Part shown: positions 1-10,757 of the stretch, one piece after another | How positions within the stretch are numbered: the stretch's first letter is position 1 | Layout of the letters: each line of letters opens with the position of its first letter | Source: Thelonectria olida | Taxonomy: Eukaryota > Ascomycota > Sordariomycetes > Hypocreales > Nectriaceae | Length of the DNA: 64,000 nucleotides | Direction: 5' to 3' | Assembly: GCA_020736575.1 (NCBI GenBank) | Contig: JAGPYM010000083.1 | Span: 1 to 64,000 of the forward strand | Notes under the pieces: generated by a model | The model's database searches: none | Told to the model about the DNA's origin: nothing | The model's input: only the letters and a program-made list of their open reading frames with translations | Made by a program: the position numbers and the translations under genes

Positions 1-1
1 A

Positions 2-110
2 AGTATGGGCTTAACGAGATAAGGATACAGTTTGGGCAAGGTATAATAAGGTACAGTATGGGCTTGAGGAAACAAGGACACAATTTGGGCAATGTATGTA
101 TTAGTGATTA
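2..110. repeat. Two-copy imperfect direct repeat, period about 53 bp
   Basis: The block beginning AGTATGGGCTT at position 2 recurs at 55, and each copy is followed by a diverged GGATACAGTTTGGGCAA / GGACACAATTTGGGCAA segment. Only two copies lie inside the window and the array may continue to the left of it. Function is unknown; it could be the edge of a minisatellite or of a repeat element. Confidence 0.6.
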
Positions 111-149
111 GTGCCCTTTCGGTATAAGCCGCCGGGCGTAATAAATTGT

Positions 150-603
150 AATTGTAATTGTCCGAGCGGCTTTGACGTGATGAGTATCCTGGTATGCAGC
201 CCTTCCCATCAACCCCAACCCCCCAGCTCTAAGCATCACGTAGCTCCACGTCGCAACACGCCCCAAACCCAAGGTCCATCTCGGCGCCATTGACTGCTCC
301 GTCGCCTTCCTGCTCTGCGACTTGAGACAGCCGGACACGCACATCGTCTACGTCTCGGAGCCCTTCACGCTCCTAACCGGCTACTTCAACGCCGAGATCA
401 TGGGCAAGAACTGCCGCTTCCTGCAGGCGCCCGGCGGCAAGGCGCGGAAACATTCGGCGCGCAAGCACGTCAATAAAAACACTGTCGAGGCAATGCACCG
501 CGCTGTTGAGAAGAACGAGGAGATTCAGCTTGAGGTTGTAAACTTCAAGAAGGAGGGGACGCCGTTCGTCAACATCCTGACCATGATATATAGTGGCCAT
601 TAA
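150..603 (+). pseudogene. LOV-domain blue-light photoreceptor (Vivid/ENVOY-like), 3'-truncated remnant
   Basis: Small fungal LOV proteins bind flavin and form a light-driven adduct with a cysteine to tune photoadaptation. Two exons can be read. The first (about 150-191) encodes SGFDVMSIL and ends at a GTATGC donor; a 52-base intron spans 192-243. The second (from 244) encodes a LOV core with HLGAIDCSVAFLLCDL, then IVYVSEPF..LTGY and the flavin-site motif GKNCRFLQ with its cysteine intact, then VEVVNFKKEGTPFVNILTMI. Motif order matches Vivid/ENVOY more closely than the LOV of WC-1. Homology stops right after LTMI and a TAA follows at 601-603, so the last LOV strand (normally a GEYRY...GFQ-type segment) is missing; I could not find it downstream. 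No clear initiator methionine is visible upstream. A missed 3' intron is the alternative to truncation. The family call is strong; the pseudogene call is an inference. Confidence 0.72.
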
Positions 604-713
604 TGCTGGCGCGACAGGAATGTATCGCTCCATCCATGCCGAACCTCCTGCGCCTTTCAGCTACAATCAATCAAAGTTATTCCAATCCAACATGCAAACC
701 GTCAACTACCAAG

Positions 714-1175
714 TCATCGAGCTCCAACAGTAGAAATATTCCTTCTTAGGAAAATGCCAAGCAACACCGGGATGATCGTAAAGGGCACAAACAAAACCAC
801 ACCAAGAATGAAAGGGCCATGATATCCAAAGTAGTGCAAGCTTCCAATAAAGATCCCAAAAGCCGCGATAATTATGCATCCAATAGTTACGAACATTAGT
901 TGAGCGATGCATCTCCACTTATCCACCCGTCTCTCATCAATATCGCCAGCTCGACATACCACGAAAATCGGTATGCAACCAATCGCGCCTCCTAGAAAGA
1001 GCGCGCCTGCATACGCAAGTAATTCGACGGGGTAGCTCGGTCGTTGTTTGCTGGCAGAGTCACCACCGTAAGGCGCCAGGACAATTGCGAATGTGATCGC
1101 CCCGGCAAATGTCGTGGTCACCAGCAATGCATTCGCAATGTTGGTGTACGCCTCCATCCAAGTTCCCCCTGCCAT
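714..1175 (-). CDS. Small four-transmembrane protein, function unknown
   Basis: The 153-residue reading frame starts at an ATG and is dominated by four hydrophobic spans at about residues 11-33, 50-74, 89-113 and 120-143. The loops are short and charged; CRAGDIDERRVDKW separates spans 2 and 3. The first span (NIANALLVTTTFAGAITFAIVL) resembles the first helix of fungal and plant PGG-type membrane proteins, but the PGG signature itself is not convincing. It is probably an integral membrane protein of the plasma or an internal membrane. Its 3' end lies about 110 bp from the end of the LOV remnant, and the two genes converge. No intron is needed. I do not assign a function. Confidence 0.5.
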   Translation of the reverse strand: MAGGTWMEAYTNIANALLVTTTFAGAITFAIVLAPYGGDSASKQRPSYPVELLAYAGALFLGGAIGCIPIFVVCRAGDIDERRVDKWRCIAQLMFVTIGCIIIAAFGIFIGSLHYFGYHGPFILGVVLFVPFTIIPVLLGIFLRRNISTVGAR

Positions 1176-1187
1176 CTGTATCCGGAT

Positions 1188-3057
1188 TCAAGTCGTGCGA
1201 CTTTGCTGGCCTGAAGTGACAGCGGGAATTACCTTCGCGTGAATTGATTTGATCGGTTGGGAACCTGGCGGGAACTTGCTCTTCAAACCTGAGAGAGCGC
1301 TGGAGTAATGTATTGTTTTTCTGCCCCGAGGTATTGGCACAATATCCCCTAAATGTTGGTGACGAGGTAGTTGTGGTGGTGTATATTTGAGTTGCTTATA
1401 GATGGCAGTTTCGAAAGGCAGAGCTGGAAAACTCTGCAGATGGGGCACCTCGAGGTGCTCGAGATGCTACTAATAGCGAAGGCCGGTGAATTTGACGTCT
1501 ATGATCCAAGATGGCCTGACCTTGGTCCGAACACTGAACGTGGTCACTCAAAGGTTAGAATGACTTCCAGACTGCGTGATGGTCAGTTGTATTCCACGTG
1601 AAAGGAAGGCTCGTGCCAAGGAAGCGACGCCAGCCTGACTGGAGGGGTGAGGAGGTACGGCCGCAGTTGTGGTTGGCTGGTGTGCAGTGGAGGGCTGACG
1701 TCAGAGATGGGTCGTGGAGACCGCGGGGCCTGCCTGGTGAAGGGAATAGATACGACTAGCATCTGGCGCTTTGTGTGCTTGTGCATGTAACTGGAATAGG
1801 TTCGCATGTTCATAGGTGGTATCGCAGGACAGACAGATGCAGACGGAACTTGTGAAGCCATGGGCAAGAAGGCATTGACAGTTTCACGGCGTTTCACGGC
1901 GTCCCCCCAGTTCTCCGATGTCTTATACATGACCTTCAACCCTCGCCAATCAAAACAACGTCTGACTGCCGCTCTTAGGGCGTCGGGAAACCCTGAATTA
2001 ACCGATGAAAAGGTCGGGGTGACGGTGGATGACGTTCGCTGTCCAGCGTCACTTTGGGAACCCAACACACCCCCTCTCAGCTCTGGTTTTGTCGTCCCCG
2101 GATCCTCCACTCTCTCCATCCATGGTACTGTACTGTCTATCGTCCAGTTCTAAAGGGTTCATTGTTCAAACAATTGCCGTCAAGGGGTCCCATTAGACCA
2201 AGGCGCCAAGATTTTACCTGCCAAGGAGTCCAAAGTCAAGCAGCCGGCCATGAACTTAATCGCAACATAGCTGAAGGATGACACTCTACATCGAGGAACA
2301 GTCGACGAGGAGATTCCGTCGCCGGCTTTCGCCGGTTGGGGAAACGCAAGGGCGGTCTGAGCTGTATCCAAGCTATCAGCGGATCATGTCACGCTAGAAA
2401 CATCGCCGTCAGCATACCGCCACCTGGCCGAAGATAGTCGTGGCACGACAATCCTAGCATGGCCGACTTGCTTTAGCCCGACTTTCTTCTCGCCCAATGG
2501 CATTGAAGGTCTCGATGCGTCATAATAAACTCAGCTGTAACGTTAAATCTAAGCCGGGTATCATGCTCTGTTTGGACTCTGAGTTGAAAAATAGGTTTAA
2601 ATTTTCAGACCGGATGTCAAGTTCCCGGACTTCCCCGTCTTGCAATTGGCGCATGCATCGGCCTACGTCAGAGGTTGCTGACCTGCATATGCCACCCCCC
2701 AGGTTATCATGATATCGCTCGGCAAGTAGTTGCCTTTCTCCAGCTGGCATGCATTCGTGAGGATTATATAACATGTCAGACTGCCTGAGTATCGCACCAG
2801 GTAGTCAAGGGTTTACTAGTGCCTAGAATACCATGAGAGCAACTAACCCTGCCGTCCCGGGAGGGGTATGCAGGTTGACGCGTGCGGCTGGGATCCGACA
2901 CACAGAAGTTTAAGCAATATTAAAAAGCCATCTAATTGTTAAGAAGTAAATTGACACTCAAGGCCGTCCTTAAGCCACCGCAACATCGTTTATAATATGC
3001 AGAGTGAATACGAAATCTTAGCCTGTTTTCCTTACAATAATTAGATAGCTTTTCAAC
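1188..3057. other. Intergenic, no supported gene
   Basis: Overlapping open frames exist on both strands (for example 1583-2119 minus and 1806-2153 plus). They encode low-complexity, basic, non-conserved-looking peptides without recognisable motifs and overlap each other antisense. I see no coding signal, RNA gene or repeat in this stretch. Confidence 0.5.

Positions 3058-3125
<68 letters not shown>
3058..3125. repeat. (CTA)n trinucleotide microsatellite
   Basis: A perfect run of CTA covers 68 bases, about 22.7 units, exactly at the junction between normal-composition DNA and the AT-rich block on its right. The length and purity suggest it is polymorphic. Confidence 0.97.
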
Positions 3126-6100
3126 GTAACAAGGACTACGTGTAATTTGATTAAATATAACAAATCTGGTCCGTGCATATAGTAAGGTCCTTTAAAAAAT
3201 ATATTTAATTATATAATTTTTGTCTGTATATGCAGTTAGGTCCTTAAAAATGCAATTAATTATATGTTTTTCATTCTTATATGCAGATAAGTGTCTTTAG
3301 GCCTATATATTTTTTATTTAACTTTATAATCTCTATTTATATATATTAGTAAGGTTTTTCCCTAACTAGCCTTAAGCTATTTTAATACATCCTTATAATA
3401 CTTTGCTTTACTATTTATTTTCTATTTAATTTTAATAGTTAATTTACTTAATAATAGTATTTTATATCTTATTTCTTTTTATATTAATTATTATTTTAAA
3501 ATATAAAAAAAGTAAAAGTTTATAAGCTACTATTAACTTATAATTAGCTAGAAGTAAAAGTTATATTAATTATTATAACTTTCTTTTATAACTCTTATTT
3601 AAAAGGTAATTATAATTCTAATTAGGGGAAATAAGCTTTATTAAATTATTAAAGTAAAGTATAACTCTTTTAAAAAAGCCTAATAGCGCCTAAAATATAA
3701 ATATACTATTCTTTAAATATATATAATTATAATCCTTCTTTCTTAACTTAAAGCAATTAAAAGAAATTATATTTAAATAGGAAATTTTTAAAAAATACTA
3801 AATTTAAAGTATTTAAATAAGCTTAATTCTTTTTATAACTTTAAAAAATATATTTTAATTTATTTTTAAAATAAATACAGATTTACACTCTCTATTAGGG
3901 CTTTATATATAATAATATACTTTTAAAATAAATATAACATCCCTCCTAAAGTAAGGAAAGGGTTAAATTAATTTTTTAAATTACTTTTACAATTTAGTCT
4001 TTAAGATTTTAAATAGGCAGCTTTATATATAAATAGATCTTTCTAGTATAGTTTACTATATGTCTATAAGGGATTTACCTATTCTTACTATTAGTTTTAA
4101 ATAATTAGCTTTTAATTAATAAGGCACTATTTCTCTAGTTTTTTAAATAACTACTACCCTAATTTAAGTGTTTTCTATTACTATTATAATATTAATAAAT
4201 AATTTAAATATATTTTTCTATAAATATAAATAACTAGGCCTAGTTAGAAATATTAAATTATTAAGCGGAATAGGATTATAGTTTAACTAGTTAAAAGTTA
4301 AGAAATTTAAAACTACTTATAATCTATATATAAGTAGGAGTGGAAATATAGTTAAAATAAAGAGCTGCTAGTTTTATAACTTAGGGCATATTTTATAAAA
4401 TTAATATTTACTAAATAGCAGCCTTAAATAAAAAGAACTAGTTAGGATTAAATATATAGTAATAAGGGCTATTACTAAGTGCTTACAGCCCTTATAATAG
4501 TATATAGTCTTTCTTATAAGTAATTATATCTTTTAAAATAATATAAAATATATAAGCTTAATAAAAATCTTATAAGTTTAAGTAAAAATAAAAAGAAGAT
4601 TATTATATTAGTAAATCTTATTAATATAATATTAAATAGGTATAAAAAGATAGTATAAAAGATAGGCTAAAGTATTTTCTACTAGCTTAAAAGCACTTAA
4701 AACCTATTAATATATTTTAAGCTATTTATACTTGTTTACTATCTCTTATTAATAAAGAAATATTAATTACTATTTAAATAATATCTTATTATAATTTTTT
4801 AAGTTTATTAGATATTTTTAAACGTTTGGGCGAATATTATAAGTATAATATTAAATAGAAAGTAAATATGTTTCTTAAATATAATATAGGGCTATAAATT
4901 GTAAGATAATAGTAATTTAAATATTTTTAATAAGTATTTATACTATTTTAAATATATTAAAACTAGTAATAGTTTTATAAGATATAGTAAAAATAGTTTA
5001 AAAGAAAATATAAAAGAGAATTATAATAAAAAAGAAAATAAAAATAATAATAAAGATAAAAGTTATAAGAATAATAATAAAAAGGATAGTAATAGTAAGA
5101 AAAAAGAAAATAAAAAAGAGTTTATTATAGGAATAAATAATATAAGTAAAATAAGTAATAATAAGGCCCCCCTAATAAATCCTAGGATAACTCTATTAAA
5201 AAAACAATTAAAGAGCTATTTAAGTTACTTTTTAGCTTAAGCCTAGCACTTACTATTAAGCTTATAATTAATAGTTAATTGCAAATAATAGTACTAATTT
5301 ACTTTAGTAATATTTTAAGCTTTTTTTTATTATTAGAAACTTTCCTCCCTATTAGATCTTATATAATATATCTTTTTAGTTTAATATATATTTTTTACCT
5401 TCTATTTTTTAAATATACCCTCTTTTTATAAGTATATTCTTCTTTTAATATTAAGTGCTAATTATATATATACTAATTTAAATAGCTAGAGCTAATCCAC
5501 AAGTAATATATAATTATAAAATCCAAATCTCTATTTAAAAAGCTAGTAAGCTTATATAATTTTAATTAAGTTATTTTTAAATTAAACATACTACCTTTTC
5601 TTTTTTATTAAAGTAATAATAGGCAGACTATTTCTTTAGGAGATAAGATTTTAATTTTAATAGGCTAGTTCTAATAGCTATTAGAGCACTATTTTAAAAA
5701 GGTAAATAGGCTTTATAATAATATAATATTTAGTTAGGACCTAGCTATTAACTTATTTTAAATTAAAAATAATATAACTAAAAATAAAAAGGGTTTCTCT
5801 TTTATACTTTATTCTAATAATAAGCTAGTTATAACTTATTTTAAATTATATAATTAAATATATAAAGCTTATTATAATAGACTTTTCTAGGGTAACAACT
5901 AGAACTAAAATAGTATTTATTAGTATTTTAAAAAAGATAAAGCAATTTAAAGCTCTATTTTAAGCTATATAAATTATATAAGTAGCTAGAAACTATAATA
6001 TTTAAAACTTTTAAGTTTATATTATATTAATAGAGAGTTTTATTTAAAAGGCATATTTATTTATAACTAATTAATAATATAAATAATATATTATTATAAA

Positions 6101-6420
6101 ATATAAAAGTTTATAAACTATAAATTTATTATTACCTATTTCTTACTAGTTTAAATTAAATACCTATTATATAAATATCTTATTTATATCTAGCTATTTA
6201 TAAACATACTATATTAAGAGAAAGAGTTAGAATTTAAAATAAAAAGTTTTAATTTTTCCCTTTTTTTTTATTATAAGGCAGGCCTTACTAGTAAGCTATA
6301 ATAAACTAGCCGCTTAATTATAATACTTAAATAAAAGTCAAAGCGTGTAATTTATTCTTTGCAAAATTCAAGTTCGGCACACGAGGCATTAAACACATCT
6401 AACTATAGCAGCCTATCCCC
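3126..6420. repeat. RIP-degraded AT-rich repeat block
   Basis: The sequence becomes extremely rich in TA, TAA and TTA words, with CpG and CpA almost absent and stops in all frames. This is the composition RIP leaves in duplicated DNA. The beginning (about 3170-3300) has two to three diverged copies of a TATATGCAG..AGGTCCTTAAAAA unit. A purine-rich stretch near 5030-5130 (KKK/NNK-like codons) may be the remains of a charged gag-like region, but I cannot name the element. Confidence 0.7.
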
Positions 6421-6432
6421 CCAATTGCAGTA

Positions 6433-6671
6433 TGTTAGATACGCGATGGGTACAATAATCATATAATGGGGTGACTTTAGTAGATTGTGGAGTTAAATGT
6501 AATACTCTTATTAATTGGGGTCTTGGTCACTTTGTTACTTCTTCTCTATTTATACGGGGGTATCGCTTCATTTATTATATATTTTAGCGTCTTATTAAGC
6601 CGGCGGCTGATAGGTACGCGTTATGGGGGTTCTGGGCTTATCTCTTTACTAATCTATTAAGCTATAATCTA
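6433..6671. repeat. Candidate solo LTR interrupted by a pogo element at its right end
   Basis: This island of less AT-rich DNA begins TGTTAGAT (6433). Its right end reads ATCTA at 6667-6671 and continues as ATA at 10394-10396 once the inserted transposon is removed. The ends are therefore an 8-bp inverted pair that differs by one RIP-type change (ACA to ATA). A TATTTATA box-like sequence lies inside. No matching 5-bp target duplication is visible, so this remains a candidate. Confidence 0.3.
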
Positions 6672-7416
6672 ATATAATCCACTGGAACTCCGCCCACCCC
6701 CCAACCCTACCCACTTTTATAGTCTTAATTATATTATTATAATATTATAATACTTAATACTTACAGCCTTATATTTTAATTAATTAATCTTGAATTTATA
6801 TTATAATATTTTAAAATACTAATTATAAATATTTTATAAGTATAGCTTTAAATAATATAAATTTAACTAGTATTTACATTTTAATACACTTTAATAAAGT
6901 TATAAGGTTAATATTAAAAGGGTAATATAATAGTACTATTAATATTTATAAATAAAAGAAAAGATATAAAAGTTAACTATTATATAAGAGAAAGACTTAA
7001 TAAATTGGATTATATTATAAGAAAAAGGTTACTAGCTTATTATAAAGGTTAAAATCCATGCTTTTATAGCTATAATTGCTTGCTTTAATAGTTTAAAAGC
7101 TAAACTGGGTAAAAATTAAGTTAATAAATTTATTTCCTAGTATTTAAAGCTTAAAATAAAGCTATTATAACTTATTAAAGCTTTTTAAAAGGCTACTATT
7201 ATAAAAGATACTTTTAATAATTACTATTTTAATTTAAAGAAGGTTATTAAAAATAAATATATTAAATTAAACTAAATATTTAATATTAATAAGACTAGAG
7301 TTTAAAAAGGTAAAATAAGGGCTTATAAAATGCTAAGTATAATATTAATAATATATTTAAAAATTATTAAAAGTAATACTACTATTTAAATTTTTATTTT
7401 TAAAGTTATAAGTATA

Positions 7417-9276
7417 ACGTACATGATAAGCGAGTCGGAAATACAAGCGAGTCGGAAAAAAATCCTCACCCTCCAGATAGAATTCTAGATAAAATCAAAA
7501 TAAAGCCTTAAATCAATTGAAACTAATCGCTATTCTCTTCTCCAGATATTTCAACAACAATCTGACATGTTCTTGAGTTATGACCAGCCTTACTACATAT
7601 TCCACACCGCCTTTCCCTCGCCGCCCCCGACCTTCCCCGATCACCACTTCTCGATAATTCCGCCCTCACCTGCGCATCAACGTCTTTCTGATTAATCTCA
7701 TCCTTCCCCTCACCTACAGTCATCTTCCCTCCATTTCGCAGCCGGGTTCTTTTCGCTCTGCGCCGCTTGCTAAGGGTCTCATTTGACTGTCGAAGGTCCT
7801 GGACCTCAGACTCTAATAAGCTCATCTTATGCATTATTGCCTTTGTTCCCTTAGTCAATGACTTCAGGGCCTCAAGAATAGACGCAGGTGAGCTACTCTG
7901 ATGCCTTTTGATTCGTCTTTCGAGGTATTCAGACTGTGAGCTAGCCTCAAGCACTGTCTTTGGTGTCTTAGAAACCCAAGGGTCGGGGAGGCCGACCTCC
8001 TCTCTAATCGGTGTTGGAGTCCGTAGCTGCACGTCAAGCTTCGATATGACATTTTCTGGGTTCAAGGGAACAAGTCCCGCCCCTCGAAAACCTCCCTCAA
8101 TATTACTCCTTGTCATCGCGGCTTCGTGGGCGGCACAAAAGGCCGGGAAGAAGTCGGTCTTGGAAACATGGGTTATCGAGCACCTGATCAGATGCTCGAT
8201 TTCTCGACCATATGCCTTTTTGAGCGGACCAAAGCACCCGACGTCAAGAGGCTGGAGTAGATGAGACGAATGAGCCGGCATACACAGCGTGATGATGTGG
8301 TTGCCTTCGCAATATTTCTCAAAGTCGACCGAGTGGTGGCTGTCATGCCCATCGAGGATCAGAAGACGATAGCGACCGGTTGATCGGGCCTTGGTGTGTT
8401 GATCGAAGTGTTTGAGCCACTCAAGACCTGTATCATTGTCGGTCCAGCCATTATGAGTCGTCGCAATAGCCCAATCGTCCGGGAGGTTGCTTTCTTGGTA
8501 CCAATTAGCGAGGTGATATTGGCCCGCAACCACGATGAACGGCGCGATCACCCAGCCTTCGGCATTGATCGCCTGAATGGCCGTAACCCATTCCCGGTTT
8601 CCAGGCTGCACTGATTTCGCCTTTCCACGTCTTTCTGCGCCCGTGACAACCATTCCGCTTGCAATGATGCCCATCATAAAGCCAGTCTCGTCAAAGTTGT
8701 AGATGTCAGCTAGGTTGATACCGTATTTCGCGATTGTGTTCTCCACGAGCCTGAACCAATGGCGAATAATGGCCGGATCTTCGCATTTAGCCCTCTGATA
8801 ATCGTATCTACGATTAAAACGCGTCTTTAGGTCTGGTTGTCGCCTGACGAAGTTGGAAGCCCAGCGCTTGCCGACGGGTGACGCGTCGCGGTCGGCGAGC
8901 AGTCGGTTGGCCATTTCTTCCACACCACGAAGCCGAGGGGGAAACCCTCGAGAGTCTAGGTCGATAATATATTCAATAATGATCTGTTCCTCTAGATCGG
9001 ATAGTTTGCGTGAATTCGGGATAATATCGCCTCGAGAAGGTTTGCCATAATATCGATCATAGAGGGTGCTAGGCGGGACTTTATATATCCTTGCAGCGGG
9101 ATAGATGCGTAATTTTGGGTCGTTTCGAAGAGCCTGAAGGGCGAGGATAATATTTTTCTCTTTGCTTAACTGTGGCATACTTGGTGGTTGAGAAATAATT
9201 GATTAAAGGAAAATGAAGGTGGTTGGGGGATTTTTTTCCGACTCGCTTGTATTTCCGACTCGCTTATCATGTACGT
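7417..9276 (-). mobile_element. Intact Fot1/Pot2-family (Tc1-mariner/pogo) DNA transposon
   Basis: The element is 1860 bp long. Its 49-bp terminal inverted repeats at 7417-7465 and 9228-9276 are identical over their length and begin ACGTACATGATAAG. TA target duplications lie at 7415-7416 and 9277-9278. Each repeat holds two direct copies of AAGCGAGTCGGAAA, probably transposase binding sites as in Pot2-like elements. The single transposase gene is uninterrupted, composition is normal, and there is no trace of RIP although the surrounding DNA is heavily mutated. It therefore inserted after the RIP of its host element. Confidence 0.95.
7523..9178 (-). CDS. Pogo-type DDE transposase (Fot1/Pot2 family)
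   Basis: The protein has 551 residues and should catalyse cut-and-paste transposition in the nucleus. The N-terminus is a Psq-type helix-turn-helix (LQALRNDPKLRIYPAARIY, then YKVPPSTLYDR), followed by a CENP-B-like helix-turn-helix with the segment LADRDASPVGKRWASNFVRR. The DDE_1 catalytic core has its three acidic positions: IYNFDETGFMMG, LLILDGHDSHHS, and HSSHLLQPLDVGCFGPLKKAYG. A coiled basic segment (RRRAKRTRLR) and a C-terminal CCHC zinc knuckle (CGICSKAGHNSRTC) follow. Length fits the family (about 530-560 residues). The frame is full length between the terminal repeats, so the enzyme may be active. The ATG at 9178 gives the expected N-terminus (MPQLSKEKNIILALQAL). Confidence 0.95.
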   Translation of the reverse strand: MPQLSKEKNIILALQALRNDPKLRIYPAARIYKVPPSTLYDRYYGKPSRGDIIPNSRKLSDLEEQIIIEYIIDLDSRGFPPRLRGVEEMANRLLADRDASPVGKRWASNFVRRQPDLKTRFNRRYDYQRAKCEDPAIIRHWFRLVENTIAKYGINLADIYNFDETGFMMGIIASGMVVTGAERRGKAKSVQPGNREWVTAIQAINAEGWVIAPFIVVAGQYHLANWYQESNLPDDWAIATTHNGWTDNDTGLEWLKHFDQHTKARSTGRYRLLILDGHDSHHSVDFEKYCEGNHIITLCMPAHSSHLLQPLDVGCFGPLKKAYGREIEHLIRCSITHVSKTDFFPAFCAAHEAAMTRSNIEGGFRGAGLVPLNPENVISKLDVQLRTPTPIREEVGLPDPWVSKTPKTVLEASSQSEYLERRIKRHQSSSPASILEALKSLTKGTKAIMHKMSLLESEVQDLRQSNETLSKRRRAKRTRLRNGGKMTVGEGKDEINQKDVDAQVRAELSRSGDRGRSGAARERRCGICSKAGHNSRTCQIVVEISGEENSD

Positions 9277-10393
9277 TATATAATTATTATTTAATATTAT
9301 ATATAATATTTATAAATATATAGCTTTAAGGGTAGTAGTTTAAAAAGGTTATTTCTAGCTAGAAGTTTAATTTAACTCCTTTAAGCTAGTTTAATATTAT
9401 AATCTTTTTAAAATAGTTTTTAAAAGTGTTTCTATTAGAAATAAAGCTAGTAAATAAGTTATTATAATACTTTTTAGTTTTAAATAGTTATAAGACTTAT
9501 ATTATATTAAAATTAATATAAAAGATATAATTATATAAGGTTTAGCTTAGCTAGCTACCCTTATATTTATTATATATTATATAGCCCCTTAATATTAGGG
9601 TTTTTTTACTATTAAAAACCTATTATTATTAAAAAACTCAAGCCTAAGTATTATATAATATATTATTATTATAATAAAAATAACACTTTATAAAAGTATA
9701 TAAAATAGCTTTAAAAAAAGCCTTTAATTAGAAAAATATTTAATCTAGTTTTTATATTACTAGTATTTACTTAACTAATATTTTTAAAGCTCTATTAGTA
9801 CTATTACTATTAAAATGTTTTTAGCAGCTAGATTTAACTCTTATAATACTAAAAAAGAAAAAAAAAAAGTAAGGAAATATAATAGAATATACTTTATAAT
9901 AGCTATAATATTTAAAATTAGCTTTAATATATTAATATATAGTTAAATACTATTAGTTAGAATATATAGGGCCTTTTTAAAAAGGTAAGTATAACTTTTA
10001 ATACTAATAATAATAAAATAATATATTTATAATAAGAAGTTACTATTTTAAAAGTATAACTAGCTATTAAATAACTATTAAAAAAAAGTATAATTAAATT
10101 TAATTTAAATAAGGCTTTTCCTTATATTAAAAATATTATTATATTATAAAATATTAATAAGAAATATATTATAGCCTATATATAATATTCTACTTATAAA
10201 AGTAAAAGGAAAAAAAAGGAGAAATTATTAAAAAAATAAGTAGGTATTTTTTATTAATTTATATAATTATTTTATTATTAATAGTTATATTAGTTAAGAA
10301 ATAAATAAATATTACCAACTGTACGTTCTAGATTTGACCTTCTAATAGTAGGCGGACTTGGGGGGGGGGGCGGAGTTCCAGTGGATCACGTTA

Positions 10394-10757
10394 ATAGGTA
10401 AAGGGTTGTTATCACACGAAACCACATGCACGGGTACTACGAAGTACGGAGGCATTATTAGATTTTGTTGTGAGGTCTGCCGGTGGCCCGTTGTCCTTTG
10501 CAATTTCCCAACGTCATAAGTTTCAAGGTTCCTAAAAGACCTGAGTGCAATGGTCAATAAGCACATATCTAATCGTAAAAGCACTCCTCTCAGGAGTGGA
10601 CAGCCCCTCGGCAAAGGAACCAATCTAAACAGCCAAACCGCGCTACGAGAACGCAGGGGTATCATAGGTAATCCTCCAAGGATAGGTTTCCTACTCAAAT
10701 TACAGCATCCCCTACATTACACTAAGTGGGAGAAATTAAGGCAAGGGGGAGTACACC
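10394..10757. other. Spacer between transposon and FAD monooxygenase
   Basis: Composition is normal and I see no gene. It presumably contains the 3' untranslated region of the minus-strand monooxygenase that ends at 10758. The sequence immediately right of 10393 is the interrupted continuation of the candidate solo LTR. Confidence 0.4.

Larger units (their letters stand above)
6672..10391 (+). mobile_element. RIP-inactivated pogo/Fot1-type DNA transposon carrying a nested insertion
   Basis: The terminal inverted repeats share CCACTGGAACTCCGCCC. The left end (from 6672) reads ATATAATCC where the reverse complement of the right end (to 10391) reads ACGTGATCC, which are C-to-T and G-to-A changes as left by RIP. 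TA dinucleotides flank both ends (6670-6671, 10392-10393). Removing the nested 1860-bp element and its TA duplicate leaves about 1858 bp, the usual size of Fot1/Pot2 elements. Transposase traces read on the plus strand: IFNINKTR near 7270-7300 stands where IFNMDETG is expected. Near 9580-9650 a RIP-altered HxxHxLQPLDVGVF block is visible, with Gln to stop, Asp to Asn and His to Tyr. The frames are full of stops, so the element is dead. Confidence 0.8.

Noticed and set aside
1583..2153. Overlapping antisense open frames of 178 and 115 codons
   Set aside because: They share the same DNA on opposite strands, have no recognisable motif and show low-complexity composition; neither can be preferred.
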